Assembly (NCBI RefSeq): GCF_011682175.1
Contig: NZ_WHJG01000010.1
Coordinates: 140,816-204,815, forward strand
DNA: 64,000 nucleotides
Source: Massilia frigida
Lineage (GTDB): Bacteria > Pseudomonadota > Gammaproteobacteria > Burkholderiales > Burkholderiaceae_D
Direction: 5' to 3'
The notes under the pieces are model-generated. The model ran no database searches and was not told where the DNA came from. It was given only the letters and a program-made list of their open reading frames with translations. Below are positions 1-7,705 of this stretch, one piece after another (positions within the stretch are counted from its first letter, which is position 1; the number at the start of each line of letters is the position of its first letter). A program made the position numbers and the translations under genes.

Positions 1-1198
1 GTTCGGCGGCATTCTTGACGGACGGGCCTTCGACCAGGATGCGCTGCACGCTGCCGACCATGGCGGCGCTGTACTTGCGCGTGTTGGCGTCGATCGCCGC
101 CTGCAACTGCTGCAGGCGCGCCAGCTTGACCTCGTGCGCTGTGTCGTCGGCCAGGTTGGCGGCCGGGGTGCCGGGACGCTTGCTGAAGATGAAGCTGTAG
201 CTGGTGTCGAAACCGACGTCCGCGATCAGCTTCATCATGGCGTCGAAGTCGGCCTGGGTCTCGCCGGGGAAGCCGACGATGAAGTCGGACGAAATCGACA
301 TGTTCGGGCGCACCGCGCGGATGCGGCGGATGATCGACTTGTATTCGAGGCCGGTGTAGCCGCGCTTCATGGCGGCGAGGACATTGTCGGCGCCATGCTG
401 GGCCGGCAGGTACAGGTGGTCGACCAGCTGCGGGATCTTGGCGTAGGCGTCGATCAGGCGCTGGGTGAATTCCTTCGGGTGGCTGGTGACGAAGCGGATC
501 CGTTCGATGCCGGGAATGTCAGCCACGTATTCGAGCAGCAGGGCGAAGTCGGCGATCTCGCCGCCTTCCATCACGCCGCGGAAGGCGTTCACGTTCTGGC
601 CGAGCAGGGTGATTTCTTTTACGCCCTGGGCGGCCAGGCCCGCCACTTCGGTGAGCACGTCCTCGAAGCGGCGCGAGACTTCCTCGCCGCGCGTGTAGGG
701 CACCACGCAGTAGCTGCAATATTTGCTGCAGCCTTCCATGATCGAGACGAACGCCGAGGCGCCGTCGACCTTGGCCGGCGGCAGGTGGTCGAATTTTTCG
801 ATTTCGGGGAAGCTGATGTCGACCTGGGCGTCGCCGCTCGCGCGCCGTTCGCGCATCATCTGCGGCAGGCGGTGCAGCGTTTGCGGGCCGAACACCATGT
901 CGACATACGGCGCGCGCTTGACGATGGCGGCGCCTTCCTGCGAGGCAACACAGCCGCCGACGCCGATCAGCAGGTCGGGCCGGGCCAGTTTCAGTTCGCG
1001 CAGGCGGCCGAGGTCGGAAAAGACTTTTTCTTGCGCTTTTTCACGGACCGAGCAGGTATTGAGCAAAATCACATCGGCGTCTTCCGGCGTGTCGGTGCGG
1101 ATCAGGCCGTCGGAAGCGCCGAGCACGTCCGCCATCTTGTCCGAGTCGTACTCGTTCATTTGGCAACCGAAGGTTTTGATGAAGACTTTTTTCTGCAT
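1..1198 (-). CDS. miaB: tRNA-2-methylthio-N6-dimethylallyladenosine synthase MiaB (3' end cut by window)
   Basis: Radical-SAM methylthiotransferase that converts i6A37 to ms2i6A37 in tRNAs reading UNN codons. About 399 residues are visible from the ATG at 1198; the gene runs off the left edge, so the TRAM end is missing. The start reads [19 protein letters not shown], typical of the family, giving the first cluster Cys, followed by NTCSVREKA and GGCVASQ for the second Fe-S cluster. The radical-SAM triad is in [13 protein letters not shown] at about residue 150. No other gene lies immediately upstream, so it probably has its own promoter in the following gap. The partner enzyme MiaA, which makes its substrate, is encoded at 28060-29004. 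Identification is secure. Confidence 0.95.
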   Translation of the reverse strand, partial: MQKKVFIKTFGCQMNEYDSDKMADVLGASDGLIRTDTPEDADVILLNTCSVREKAQEKVFSDLGRLRELKLARPDLLIGVGGCVASQEGAAIVKRAPYVDMVFGPQTLHRLPQMMRERRASGDAQVDISFPEIEKFDHLPPAKVDGASAFVSIMEGCSKYCSYCVVPYTRGEEVSRRFEDVLTEVAGLAAQGVKEITLLGQNVNAFRGVMEGGEIADFALLLEYVADIPGIERIRFVTSHPKEFTQRLIDAYAKIPQLVDHLYLPAQHGADNVLAAMKRGYTGLEYKSIIRRIRAVRPNMSISSDFIVGFPGETQADFDAMMKLIADVGFDTSYSFIFSKRPGTPAANLADDTAHEVKLARLQQLQAAIDANTRKYSAAMVGSVQRILVEGPSVKNAAE

Positions 1199-1805
1199 GG
1201 AATGATCAACGTGGCGCTGCTGCCTGGTTTCAGGCGGGGTTGCCAGTTTATCGTAAATCAGCGGGGGCGGCCATGTCCACGACAGCGGACCCTGTCCGGC
1301 CCGCTTCATTGCACGCAATCAAGGGTTGAGCTAGCCACCCGTCACTCTTGCATATCGCAGGGAAAAGTTTCGCACAATAATCTTTCACAATTGCTTAATT
1401 GCACACTACCTATTTCTTCTTGTAAATCAATGAGTTCCGGCAGTATTCTCACAAGGAACTGAGCACACGAAAAGTTCTTGCGTGCGCCACCATTTATCTC
1501 CCTGTGTTGAAATGACTATGTGACAAGCTTTCCGGCGGATACCTTGATTTCAAACAATGTCACCCATGCGCGAGTAAGTTGTACTAAAGGCTTATGAGTC
1601 TCATAATTAGTTTGCATTTCAAGTGCGTTGGAAGTGAGTAGCGCAGAGCGCATACGATCCGGGAACGTGCTTTTAAGCCAGTTATCAGATTTGTTCTGTT
1701 TAATCACGCTCAAGGGCGATTTTTCCGGGAACTTTATTAAGACACGTATGGTCTTTAACATAGTTCGTAACGGCATTATTTCAACCACTCACCACGAGGT
1801 AAATC
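1199..1805. other. 607-bp AT-richer intergenic region
   Basis: No convincing gene is visible between divergent miaB and the helix-turn-helix gene at 1806. The second half (about 1360-1800) is clearly AT-richer than its surroundings. It contains an inverted repeat AAGAC-N7-GTCTT at 1739-1755, 50 bp before the downstream start, which could be an operator for that small DNA-binding protein. Short open frames on both strands have no ribosome binding site or recognisable composition. Confidence 0.5.
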
Positions 1806-2147
1806 ATGGCACACCATGCTCTGGCATCACAGGAAAGTTATAATCCCAACCACCTGCTCGACATTCTGCTTGGCAAGATGCAGCTGAAAAACGATGCAGC
1901 GCTGTCGCGCATGCTCGAAGTCGCGCCACCGGTCATCAGCAAGATCCGCCACCACCGCCTGCCGGTTGGCGCCTCGCTCCTGATCCGCATGCACGAGGTG
2001 ACCGGCATGAGCATTCGCGACCTGCGCGACCTGATGGGCGACCGCCGCACCAAGTATCGCCTGTCGGACGCCCAGGGCCGTCCCAAAGCGGCCGAGGAAA
2101 AAGGCACGCCACCAGACGCAGCGACGTCCGGTAACTATGCGCACTAA
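1806..2147 (+). CDS. small helix-turn-helix DNA-binding protein
   Basis: A 113-residue protein. Residues about 25-80 read like a Cro/XRE-type helix-turn-helix (KNDAALSRMLEVAPPVISKI, then a second helical stretch with MHEVTGMSIRDLRDLMG). The C-terminal 30 residues are charged and probably disordered. The start is supported by CGAGGT 6 bp before the ATG. The family resemblance is to small chromosomal XRE-like proteins of Oxalobacteraceae of unknown role; it is not next to phage genes here. The gene is isolated and convergent with the HDOD gene. It may bind the AAGAC-N7-GTCTT repeat upstream (inference). Confidence 0.75.
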   Translation: MAHHALASQESYNPNHLLDILLGKMQLKNDAALSRMLEVAPPVISKIRHHRLPVGASLLIRMHEVTGMSIRDLRDLMGDRRTKYRLSDAQGRPKAAEEKGTPPDAATSGNYAH

Positions 2148-2190
2148 GTTCTCCGGCATGGCGGTGTCCGCTGTCATGCCAGCGGAACGG

Positions 2191-2223
2191 GGCGCCTGAT
2201 TGGCGCCTCTGCACGCAGAGGCG
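2191..2223. terminator. hairpins between convergent genes
   Basis: Two possible stems: GGCGCC-N5-GGCGCC (2191-2207) and CGCCTCTGC-AC-GCAGAGGCG (2204-2223). There is no T-tract, so this is a weak or Rho-assisted bidirectional terminator between the genes ending at 2147 and 2230. Confidence 0.4.
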
Positions 2224-2229
2224 GGTCGG

Positions 2230-3072
2230 TCAGCCCATCAGGATCATCGTGATTTCCTCGTACTGCAGTTCGGTTTCGCGGAACACTTGCAGGTAGCATT
2301 CTTCGTTCAGTCCCAAGGCGGTCCAGGCGACCGGCGACACGGCTGGCACCAGATCGTTTTCTTCGCGCCCCAGGTCGAGCGCATGCACGATGGCGTTGGC
2401 CACATGCACGATGGTGGCCAGCAGCCCCGCATCCGGGGCGCCCGGATCATGATGGAAGGCGATCGCCATCTTCATCGTATCCGAAAAATTCCAGTGCTCG
2501 GCCAGCGCCACGCCGGCCAGCACATGGTCCACTCCCAATATGGCCAGCTCCGCATCCTGCACGTAGGTGTCGTTGGCGGCGCGGTATTCCATCACCTGCT
2601 GATATAAATCCGGATAGCTGCTCACCAGCACCAGGCGCCCGATATCGTGCAGCAGCCCGGCGGTGAAGGCGTAATCCTGGTTGAAGCGCACGCGCCGCGC
2701 CAGCACCTTGGCGCAGGCGGCGGTGGCGATCGAGTGGCGCCAGAAGGCCTTGTGGTCGAAGGCGGGGCAGCGGCCCTCGGCGAAGCAGCCGGTCAGGGCC
2801 GAGGCCGTGATCAGGTTGCGCGTGGTCTGGAAGCCGAGATAGGTGATCGCTTGCTGGATGGTGGTCACCCGGACCTGCAAGCCGTACAGCGAGGAATTGG
2901 CCAGGCGCAGGGTCTTGGCCGTGAGGGCCTGGTCGTGCGAGACTTTCTTGGCCAGCACCGCGATGTCGATGTCTTCCTGGTCGATGCTGGTGAGCAGTTC
3001 CATGACCACGGCCGGCAGCGAGGGCAGGTCGGCCAGGCGCCGCAGCACGTCGTCGAGCACGATGGCGCTCAT
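2230..3072 (-). CDS. HDOD domain signalling protein
   Basis: 280 residues. The HDOD fold covers about residues 10-210 (LPSLPAVVMELLTSI, SHDQALTAKTLRLANSSLYG, QAITYLGFQTTRNLI, then the HD-like GLLHDIGRLVL). HDOD proteins are non-hydrolytic relatives of HD phosphohydrolases acting in two-component, motility or cyclic-di-GMP signalling. The start overlaps the stop of the upstream small gene in an ATGA arrangement, so the two are translationally coupled. No effector domain is fused, and partners cannot be deduced from sequence. Confidence 0.88.
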   Translation of the reverse strand: MSAIVLDDVLRRLADLPSLPAVVMELLTSIDQEDIDIAVLAKKVSHDQALTAKTLRLANSSLYGLQVRVTTIQQAITYLGFQTTRNLITASALTGCFAEGRCPAFDHKAFWRHSIATAACAKVLARRVRFNQDYAFTAGLLHDIGRLVLVSSYPDLYQQVMEYRAANDTYVQDAELAILGVDHVLAGVALAEHWNFSDTMKMAIAFHHDPGAPDAGLLATIVHVANAIVHALDLGREENDLVPAVSPVAWTALGLNEECYLQVFRETELQYEEITMILMG

Positions 3073-3416
3073 AAGGCGACCTCGCGCGCGGCGCGGTAAT
3101 CCTCCACGTAGCGGCGCAGGGCGCTGGTGGCCCAGTCGTGGGTGTCGTCCGGCTGGTGCTTGCGAAACAAGATGGCCAGGCGCTTCCCGCTGGCGGCCAG
3201 GTCGGGCGCGGAACGGGGCTGGGCCGGGGCCGCGCCGGCGCTGCGCAGCACGGGCACGGCATCGATGCCATGGCTGGGCAGCAAGGCGATGGTACGGTCG
3301 GTCAGGATGGCGCCCTTGGGCAGCAGGACTTGCCCCTGCCGGTCGAGCAGTTCGTCGGACAAGACCATTCCCGGCTCCACGTCGGCCAGGGCCAGGTGCT
3401 GGTAAGCTGCGCTCAT
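3069..3416 (-). CDS. small protein upstream of HDOD gene
   Basis: 115 residues when started at the ATG at 3416, which sits 6 bp after GAGGGAGG; upstream in-frame ATGs at 3422 and 3434 fit this ribosome site less well. The N-terminal half (LADVEPGMVLSDELLDRQGQ, LLPKGAILTDRTIALLPSHGI) resembles the short beta domain that precedes HD-GYP domains in many cyclic-di-GMP proteins. Here it stands alone. The stop overlaps the HDOD start by 4 bp, suggesting that the two polypeptides form a split version of a sensor-HDOD protein (inference). Confidence 0.75.
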   Translation of the reverse strand: MSAAYQHLALADVEPGMVLSDELLDRQGQVLLPKGAILTDRTIALLPSHGIDAVPVLRSAGAAPAQPRSAPDLAASGKRLAILFRKHQPDDTHDWATSALRRYVEDYRAAREVAL

Positions 3417-3586
3417 AGGCATCCTCCCTCTCATGCTACGATCTTACCATTGCTGATCCGGGCTGTGCGCCACGCAAAAACCTTTACTTTGCACAGGTGC
3501 GCACCTCAATTTCTTGCCAAGAAGTAGTGCTTACCGTACATTCGGAGCTACATCGCGCGCATGCGCTGGTGATCGGGAGGAATCGG

Positions 3587-5188
3587 ATGTTCAGTATTCA
3601 AAGCCGGCTGAAACTGCTGTTCGTGGTGATCGTCACCCTGGTGCTGAGCATTTCGGGCAGTTATACCCAGTATTCGCTGGGCAAGGCGCTGGAAGAAAGC
3701 AACCAGCGCCTGCGCAAGGGCGTGATCACGCGTTTGCAGATCAGCCTGCCGTCAGCCCTGTGGGACCTGGACAAATCGAAGGTCGACAGCATCGTCGAGG
3801 CCGAAATGCTGCCGCCCGAAGTGGTGGCGATCCGCGTCTACGACAGCTCGGTCGGCTTGTTCGCCGGCAAGCTGCGCGCGGCCGACGGCAGGCTGGTCAC
3901 GGTCGAGCGCGCGCCGGAACCGGGCGGCCAGGCGGTCGACGCGCCGCTGGTGTTCCTCGAAGGCGGCTCGGCCAGCGCCTCGATCAAGCCGGTCTCGGTG
4001 GGGCGGGTGGTGATCAATTTCAGCCGCGCCCAGATCGACCAGGCCCTCGCCTCCGAACTGATGCGCAAGGTGATCGAGGTGCTGCTGCTCGACCTGATCC
4101 TGGTGGCGGCGCTGGCGCTGTCGCTGCGGGTGGTGTTCGAGCCGCTCAAGCAATTGCGCGATGGCCTGTTCGACCTGGCCACGCGCGGCAGCGACGAGGT
4201 CGAGGAATTGCCCGAGAACCGGCGCGACGAGCTGGGCGACGTGATCCGCGGCTTCAACCAGATCCAGCGCCGCTTGAAATCGACCATCGGGCGCATCCGC
4301 GAAGCCGAGGATGCGGCGCGCCGCTCGGCCCAGCAGACCGCCCAGGCGCTGCAAGACTTGCGCCAGACCCAGGAATCCCTGCTCCAGGCTGAACGGCTGG
4401 CCTCGCTCGGCAGCCTGGTGGCCGGGGTCGCCCATGAAATCAACACCCCGGTCGGCATCGCCCTGACCAGCGCGTCGGTGCTCAAGGCCGCCACCGATGA
4501 GCTGGAACTGGCCGTCAAAGGCGCCGGCCTGAAAAAGTCCGACATCCTGCGCTACGTCGAGACCGCCAGCGAAAGCGCGCGCCTGATCATGAACAATGCC
4601 TACCGCGCGGCGCACCTGATCCACAGCTTCAAGCAGATCGCGGTCGACCAGACCAGCGAGGCGCGCCGCCCCTTCGCCCTGCACGAATACATCGAAGAAA
4701 TCGTCTCCAGCCTGCAGCCCAAGCTCAAGAAAACCCCGATCACGCTGGTGCTGAACTGCCCCGAAGCGATCATGCTCGACAGTTATCCGGGCGCCTTTGC
4801 CCAGGTCATCACCAACCTGACCCTCAACTGCGTCGAGCACGCCTTCGAGGTCGATACCGCCGGCGAAATCATGATCAGCGCCCGTCTCGACGGCGAGGTG
4901 GTCGAGTTGCACGTCAAGGATGATGGCAGGGGCATCGCGCCGGAAGTGCTCGACCGCATCTTCGATCCGTTTTTCACCACCCGGCGCGGCCAGGGCGGCA
5001 CCGGGCTGGGCCTCAATATCGTGTACAACCTGATCGTCAAGCAGTTCAGCGGCACCATCGCCGTGAGCAGCACCCTGGGGCAGGGCACCCATTTCACCCT
5101 GCGCATCCCGCGCGTGACGCCGGTCGATGGCCAGGCCGAGGCCGAGGTCCAGGCCGCGCCAGCCGGGGCGCTGGGCGTGCGCGCATGA
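3587..5188 (+). CDS. membrane sensor histidine kinase (orphan)
   Basis: 533 residues. One N-terminal membrane segment (about 7-27), a periplasmic region of about 140 residues, a second membrane segment (about 160-180) running into a HAMP linker (FEPLKQLRDGLFDLA), a coiled coil (about 230-275), then a kinase core. The H-box His is in GVAHEINTPVG near residue 283; the N box (TLNCVEHAFE), G1 (DDGRGIAPEV), F box (FDPFFTTRRG) and G2 (GGTGLGLNIV) are all present. The start was chosen at 3587 because GGGAGG lies 6 bp upstream. No response regulator is adjacent; the nearby HDOD pair is on the other strand. Ligand unknown. Confidence 0.9.
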   Translation: MFSIQSRLKLLFVVIVTLVLSISGSYTQYSLGKALEESNQRLRKGVITRLQISLPSALWDLDKSKVDSIVEAEMLPPEVVAIRVYDSSVGLFAGKLRAADGRLVTVERAPEPGGQAVDAPLVFLEGGSASASIKPVSVGRVVINFSRAQIDQALASELMRKVIEVLLLDLILVAALALSLRVVFEPLKQLRDGLFDLATRGSDEVEELPENRRDELGDVIRGFNQIQRRLKSTIGRIREAEDAARRSAQQTAQALQDLRQTQESLLQAERLASLGSLVAGVAHEINTPVGIALTSASVLKAATDELELAVKGAGLKKSDILRYVETASESARLIMNNAYRAAHLIHSFKQIAVDQTSEARRPFALHEYIEEIVSSLQPKLKKTPITLVLNCPEAIMLDSYPGAFAQVITNLTLNCVEHAFEVDTAGEIMISARLDGEVVELHVKDDGRGIAPEVLDRIFDPFFTTRRGQGGTGLGLNIVYNLIVKQFSGTIAVSSTLGQGTHFTLRIPRVTPVDGQAEAEVQAAPAGALGVRA

Positions 5189-5364
5189 GCGCCGCGCGCG
5201 GCGGGGCCGCCGTATCGCCCTGAGCGCCACCCTTGCGCGTGCCCAAGCGCGAGCGCTGGTTTTATTGTACGCTTGCCATTCTTTGGCGGCGCCCTCGCCG
5301 GGCGCCGGCCTTTCCGACGCGCCATGCATGCCGGCTGCGCCCATTCGCCTCTCAAAGGATCATC

Positions 5365-5973
5365 ATGAAACTGTACTTCAGTCCCGGTGCCTGCTCCCTC
5401 TCTCCCCACATCGTCCTGCTCGAAGCAGGGCTGGCATTCACGACCGAAAGCGTCGATTTGCGAAAGAAGGCCACTGCCAGCGGGGCCGACTTCAGCGTGA
5501 TCAATCCCAAGGGCTACGTGCCGGCCCTCGAAACCGAGCAGGGCATGCTGCTGACCGAAGGCCCGGCCATCGTCCAGTACCTCGCCGACCTGGCTCCCGA
5601 GAAAAAGCTGGCCCCGGCCGCCGGCACCCCGGAACGCTATGTGCTGGTCGAGTGGCTGAACTTCATTTCGACCGAGCTGCACAAGAGCTTCAGCCCCCTG
5701 TTCCGCCCCAACGCGGGTGAAGAATTGACCAGCTACGCGCGCGCCAACCTGACCCTGCGTTTCGGCTACGTCGAACGCATGCTCGACGGGCGCGACTACC
5801 TGACCGGCACCCAGTTCACGGTGGCCGATGCCTATCTGTTTACGGTGGCGAACTGGGCGAACCTGGTCAAGTTCGACCTGTCGGCCTTTCCGCTGCTGCA
5901 AGCGTTCCAGAAGCGCGTGGGCGAGCGTCCCCTGGTGCAGCAGGCGCTGCGCGACGAAGGCTTGCTCAAATAA
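5365..5973 (+). CDS. gstA: glutathione S-transferase, GstA type
   Basis: 202 residues, normal for a cytosolic bacterial GST. The thioredoxin-like N domain starts MKLYFSPGACSLSPHIVL, with the Cys at residue 10 used by the beta class, and contains NPKGYVPALE and LTEGPAIVQYLA for glutathione binding. The all-helical C domain includes the N-capping box in FTVADAYLFTVA. The enzyme conjugates glutathione to electrophiles or reduces peroxides. The ribosome site AAGGAT lies just upstream of the ATG. Followed after 11 bp by the DUF1697 gene, probably co-transcribed. Confidence 0.92.
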   Translation: MKLYFSPGACSLSPHIVLLEAGLAFTTESVDLRKKATASGADFSVINPKGYVPALETEQGMLLTEGPAIVQYLADLAPEKKLAPAAGTPERYVLVEWLNFISTELHKSFSPLFRPNAGEELTSYARANLTLRFGYVERMLDGRDYLTGTQFTVADAYLFTVANWANLVKFDLSAFPLLQAFQKRVGERPLVQQALRDEGLLK

Positions 5974-5984
5974 GCCGCCCGGCC

Positions 5985-6539
5985 ATGACCCGGCAACGCT
6001 ATATTGCCCTGCTGCGCGGCATCAACGTCGGCCGCGCCAAGCGCATCGCCATGGCCGATCTGCGCCAGCTCGTCGGCGAACTGGGCTGCACCGAGGTGCG
6101 CACCCTGCTCAACAGTGGCAATGTGGTGTTCAGCGCCCCGCGCCAGGCCCCGGCGGCGCTGGCGGCCCTGATCCAGGATGCGCTGGTGCTCAAACTGGGC
6201 GTGGCGGCCAGGGTGATGGTGCTCGTCAGCGACGAGCTCGACCGCATCGTCGCCGCCAATCCCCTGCTGCCGGTGGCGACCGACCATGCGCGCCTGCTGC
6301 TGTTCGTGTTCAGCGACCCGGGCGCGCCGGCCTTGCTGGCGCCGCTGGCGGCGGCGCACTGGGCGCCGGAACAATTGGCCGTGGCCGGGCAAGCCGCTTA
6401 CCTGTGGTGCCCTACTGGCGTGCTCGACAGCAAAATCGCCGTGGCCATAGGCAAACTGCTGGGCGATGGCTTGACTTCGCGCAACTGGAATACCGTGTGC
6501 AAGCTGCAGGCCTTGTGCGCCGGCTCCGTCAAGGAGTGA
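5985..6539 (+). CDS. DUF1697 family protein
   Basis: 184 residues. The start RQRYIALLRGINVGRAKRI and the stretch LNSGNVVFSA are hallmark DUF1697 sequences. The family is cytosolic and of unknown function, despite many solved members. It lies 11 bp after gstA and is followed by a strong terminator, so it is the last gene of a two-gene unit. Confidence 0.9.
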   Translation: MTRQRYIALLRGINVGRAKRIAMADLRQLVGELGCTEVRTLLNSGNVVFSAPRQAPAALAALIQDALVLKLGVAARVMVLVSDELDRIVAANPLLPVATDHARLLLFVFSDPGAPALLAPLAAAHWAPEQLAVAGQAAYLWCPTGVLDSKIAVAIGKLLGDGLTSRNWNTVCKLQALCAGSVKE

Positions 6540-6554
6540 GGTGGGCGTGCAGGC

Positions 6555-6586
6555 AAAAAAAATCCCGCACGATGCGGGATTTTTTG
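6555..6586. terminator. bidirectional Rho-independent terminator
   Basis: Stem ATCCCGCA-CGA-TGCGGGAT flanked by an A-run on the left and a T-run on the right (6555-6586). It serves the DUF1697 gene on + and the PEP-CTERM-like gene on -. Confidence 0.9.
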
Positions 6587-6600
6587 ATGCTATTCTGTGA

Positions 6601-6864
6601 TTAACGGAATTTTTCGCCACTTTCGCGGCGTGCGCGGTAACCGATCAGCACCAGACCGAGCAACATCATGGCGAAGACTTCAGGCTCGGGCAATTCCGAC
6701 ATGTGCGGGGCGGGCATGGTGGCCATTTCCATGGCGCTCATCTGCGGATGGGAATCCATCTGGGCGGCTGACGCCTGTGCATTGTCCACGACTTCGATAG
6801 CGCTGGCCGGTGCGGCGGCGACCAGGGCGAGCATGAAAGCTGCTGCGACTGCGTATTTTTTCAC
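6601..6864 (-). CDS. small PEP-CTERM-like secreted protein
   Basis: 87 residues when started at the GTG at 6864, which follows GAGGA by 7 bp. A signal peptide (KKYAVAAAFMLALVAAAPASA) is followed by a short Met/His/Gln-rich mature part (MDSHPQMSAMEMATMPAPHMS) and a C-terminal LPEPEVFAMMLLGLVLIGYR then basic residues. This matches the PEP-CTERM sorting signal (Pro-Glu-Pro, hydrophobic helix, Arg cluster) processed by exosortase in exopolysaccharide-producing Gram-negatives. The mature protein is only about 40 residues and rich in Met and His, which could bind metal (inference). No exosortase gene is in the window. Confidence 0.75.
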   Translation of the reverse strand: MKKYAVAAAFMLALVAAAPASAIEVVDNAQASAAQMDSHPQMSAMEMATMPAPHMSELPEPEVFAMMLLGLVLIGYRARRESGEKFR

Positions 6865-7114
6865 GGTGTTTCCTCTTCTTTTTGGTTTTCGCAAGTGCAG
6901 GATTGCTCATGCTGCATTGCAACCAGATGAGCAGTAAATGCGAATCATCCAGCTCCGTATTTAACCACGCTCACCACCGATTTCCAAGCCATTCCGCTAT
7001 AAACGTCGTTTTTTTGATGTTTTATTGTCTAGAGGAATTAACATTTCTCGGTCAATGCTGCACTGCGGCAAAGTACAAGAAGACTGTTAAGAAGATACGG
7101 AGGTTGACGTGGAG
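6865..7114. other. AT-rich gap upstream of the PEP-CTERM-like gene
   Basis: No gene is seen. This should hold the promoter of the minus-strand gene ending at 6601. Confidence 0.4.
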
Positions 7115-7252
7115 TTACAGCTCGCGGTCGTGCGACAGCAGTCCCAGGCAGTAGGCGGCATCGGACAGGTCGACCGCGCCGGTCAGGTGGTCGTCCTCGG
7201 CAAGTGGGCGGGCGCCGAACAGGCCGGCAAAGTAAGCAAGGAGTCGACGCAT
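7115..7252 (-). CDS. possible 45-residue protein, DUF3563-like
   Basis: The reading frame MRRLLAYFAGLFGARPLAED continues through HLTGAVDLSDAAYCLGLLSH to a stop at 7115. The pattern of an N-terminal amphipathic helix, then a D/E-rich turn and a GAVDLSD segment, resembles the short DUF3563 proteins of Burkholderiales, but the similarity is weak and the ribosome site is poor (GGAT). Base composition is high GC, unlike the AT-rich flanks on both sides, which supports coding. Function unknown. Confidence 0.45.
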   Translation of the reverse strand: MRRLLAYFAGLFGARPLAEDDHLTGAVDLSDAAYCLGLLSHDREL

Positions 7253-7705
7253 GGCACTGATCCAATCGTGGGGTTTTAAGGATCATCTAATGATCCGGAT
7301 TTACCATCAAGGGCTGATACGAAATGTTACGAACATACGCATCTGTCCCTGGCACGCCTTGCGCTTGATCAGGTCCAGCGCAAGACGCATTGTCGAGTTG
7401 ATCAGAGGTGTTGCGCCGCAAAATTTTTTCAGCACATCCAGGTATACCTGGCTTTTTTTTGGCGGTATAGTTTCTCTATCCTATTGCTCATAGGCATTTT
7501 ATTGATGGCAATTGGACATGCTGGTGCCACGTCGCCCCGCATGCAGCTGTACCGTCAGGCGACATCGATTGGCCACATGGTTTGCGGAAATTCTCATGGT
7601 CCAGATATCGAACGTCGCTGTCACTGCCGCTCCCTACCATTGCGCGGCAGAAAACGATGTTTGCATAGTAATTCCGTCCGCAGCCACCATTCATAGAGTA
7701 ACCAC
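7253..7705. other. 453-bp intergenic region before the FtsH-like gene
   Basis: No protein gene is supported. A perfect palindrome CCAGGTATACCTGG (7438-7451) directly followed by CTTTTTTTT looks like a Rho-independent terminator on +, implying some short transcript upstream of it, although no promoter is obvious. The last 200 bp should contain the promoter of the gene at 7706. Confidence 0.45.
7438..7460 (+). terminator. Rho-independent terminator candidate
   Basis: Five-base-pair stem CCAGG-TATA-CCTGG followed by eight T residues. It lies in an intergenic region with no upstream gene on +, so it may end a small RNA or insulate the downstream gene. Confidence 0.5.

Noticed and set aside
134..1462. 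Long plus-strand open frame opposite miaB
   Set aside because: The minus strand encodes unmistakable MiaB motifs; the plus frame is a GC-rich shadow with low-complexity composition.
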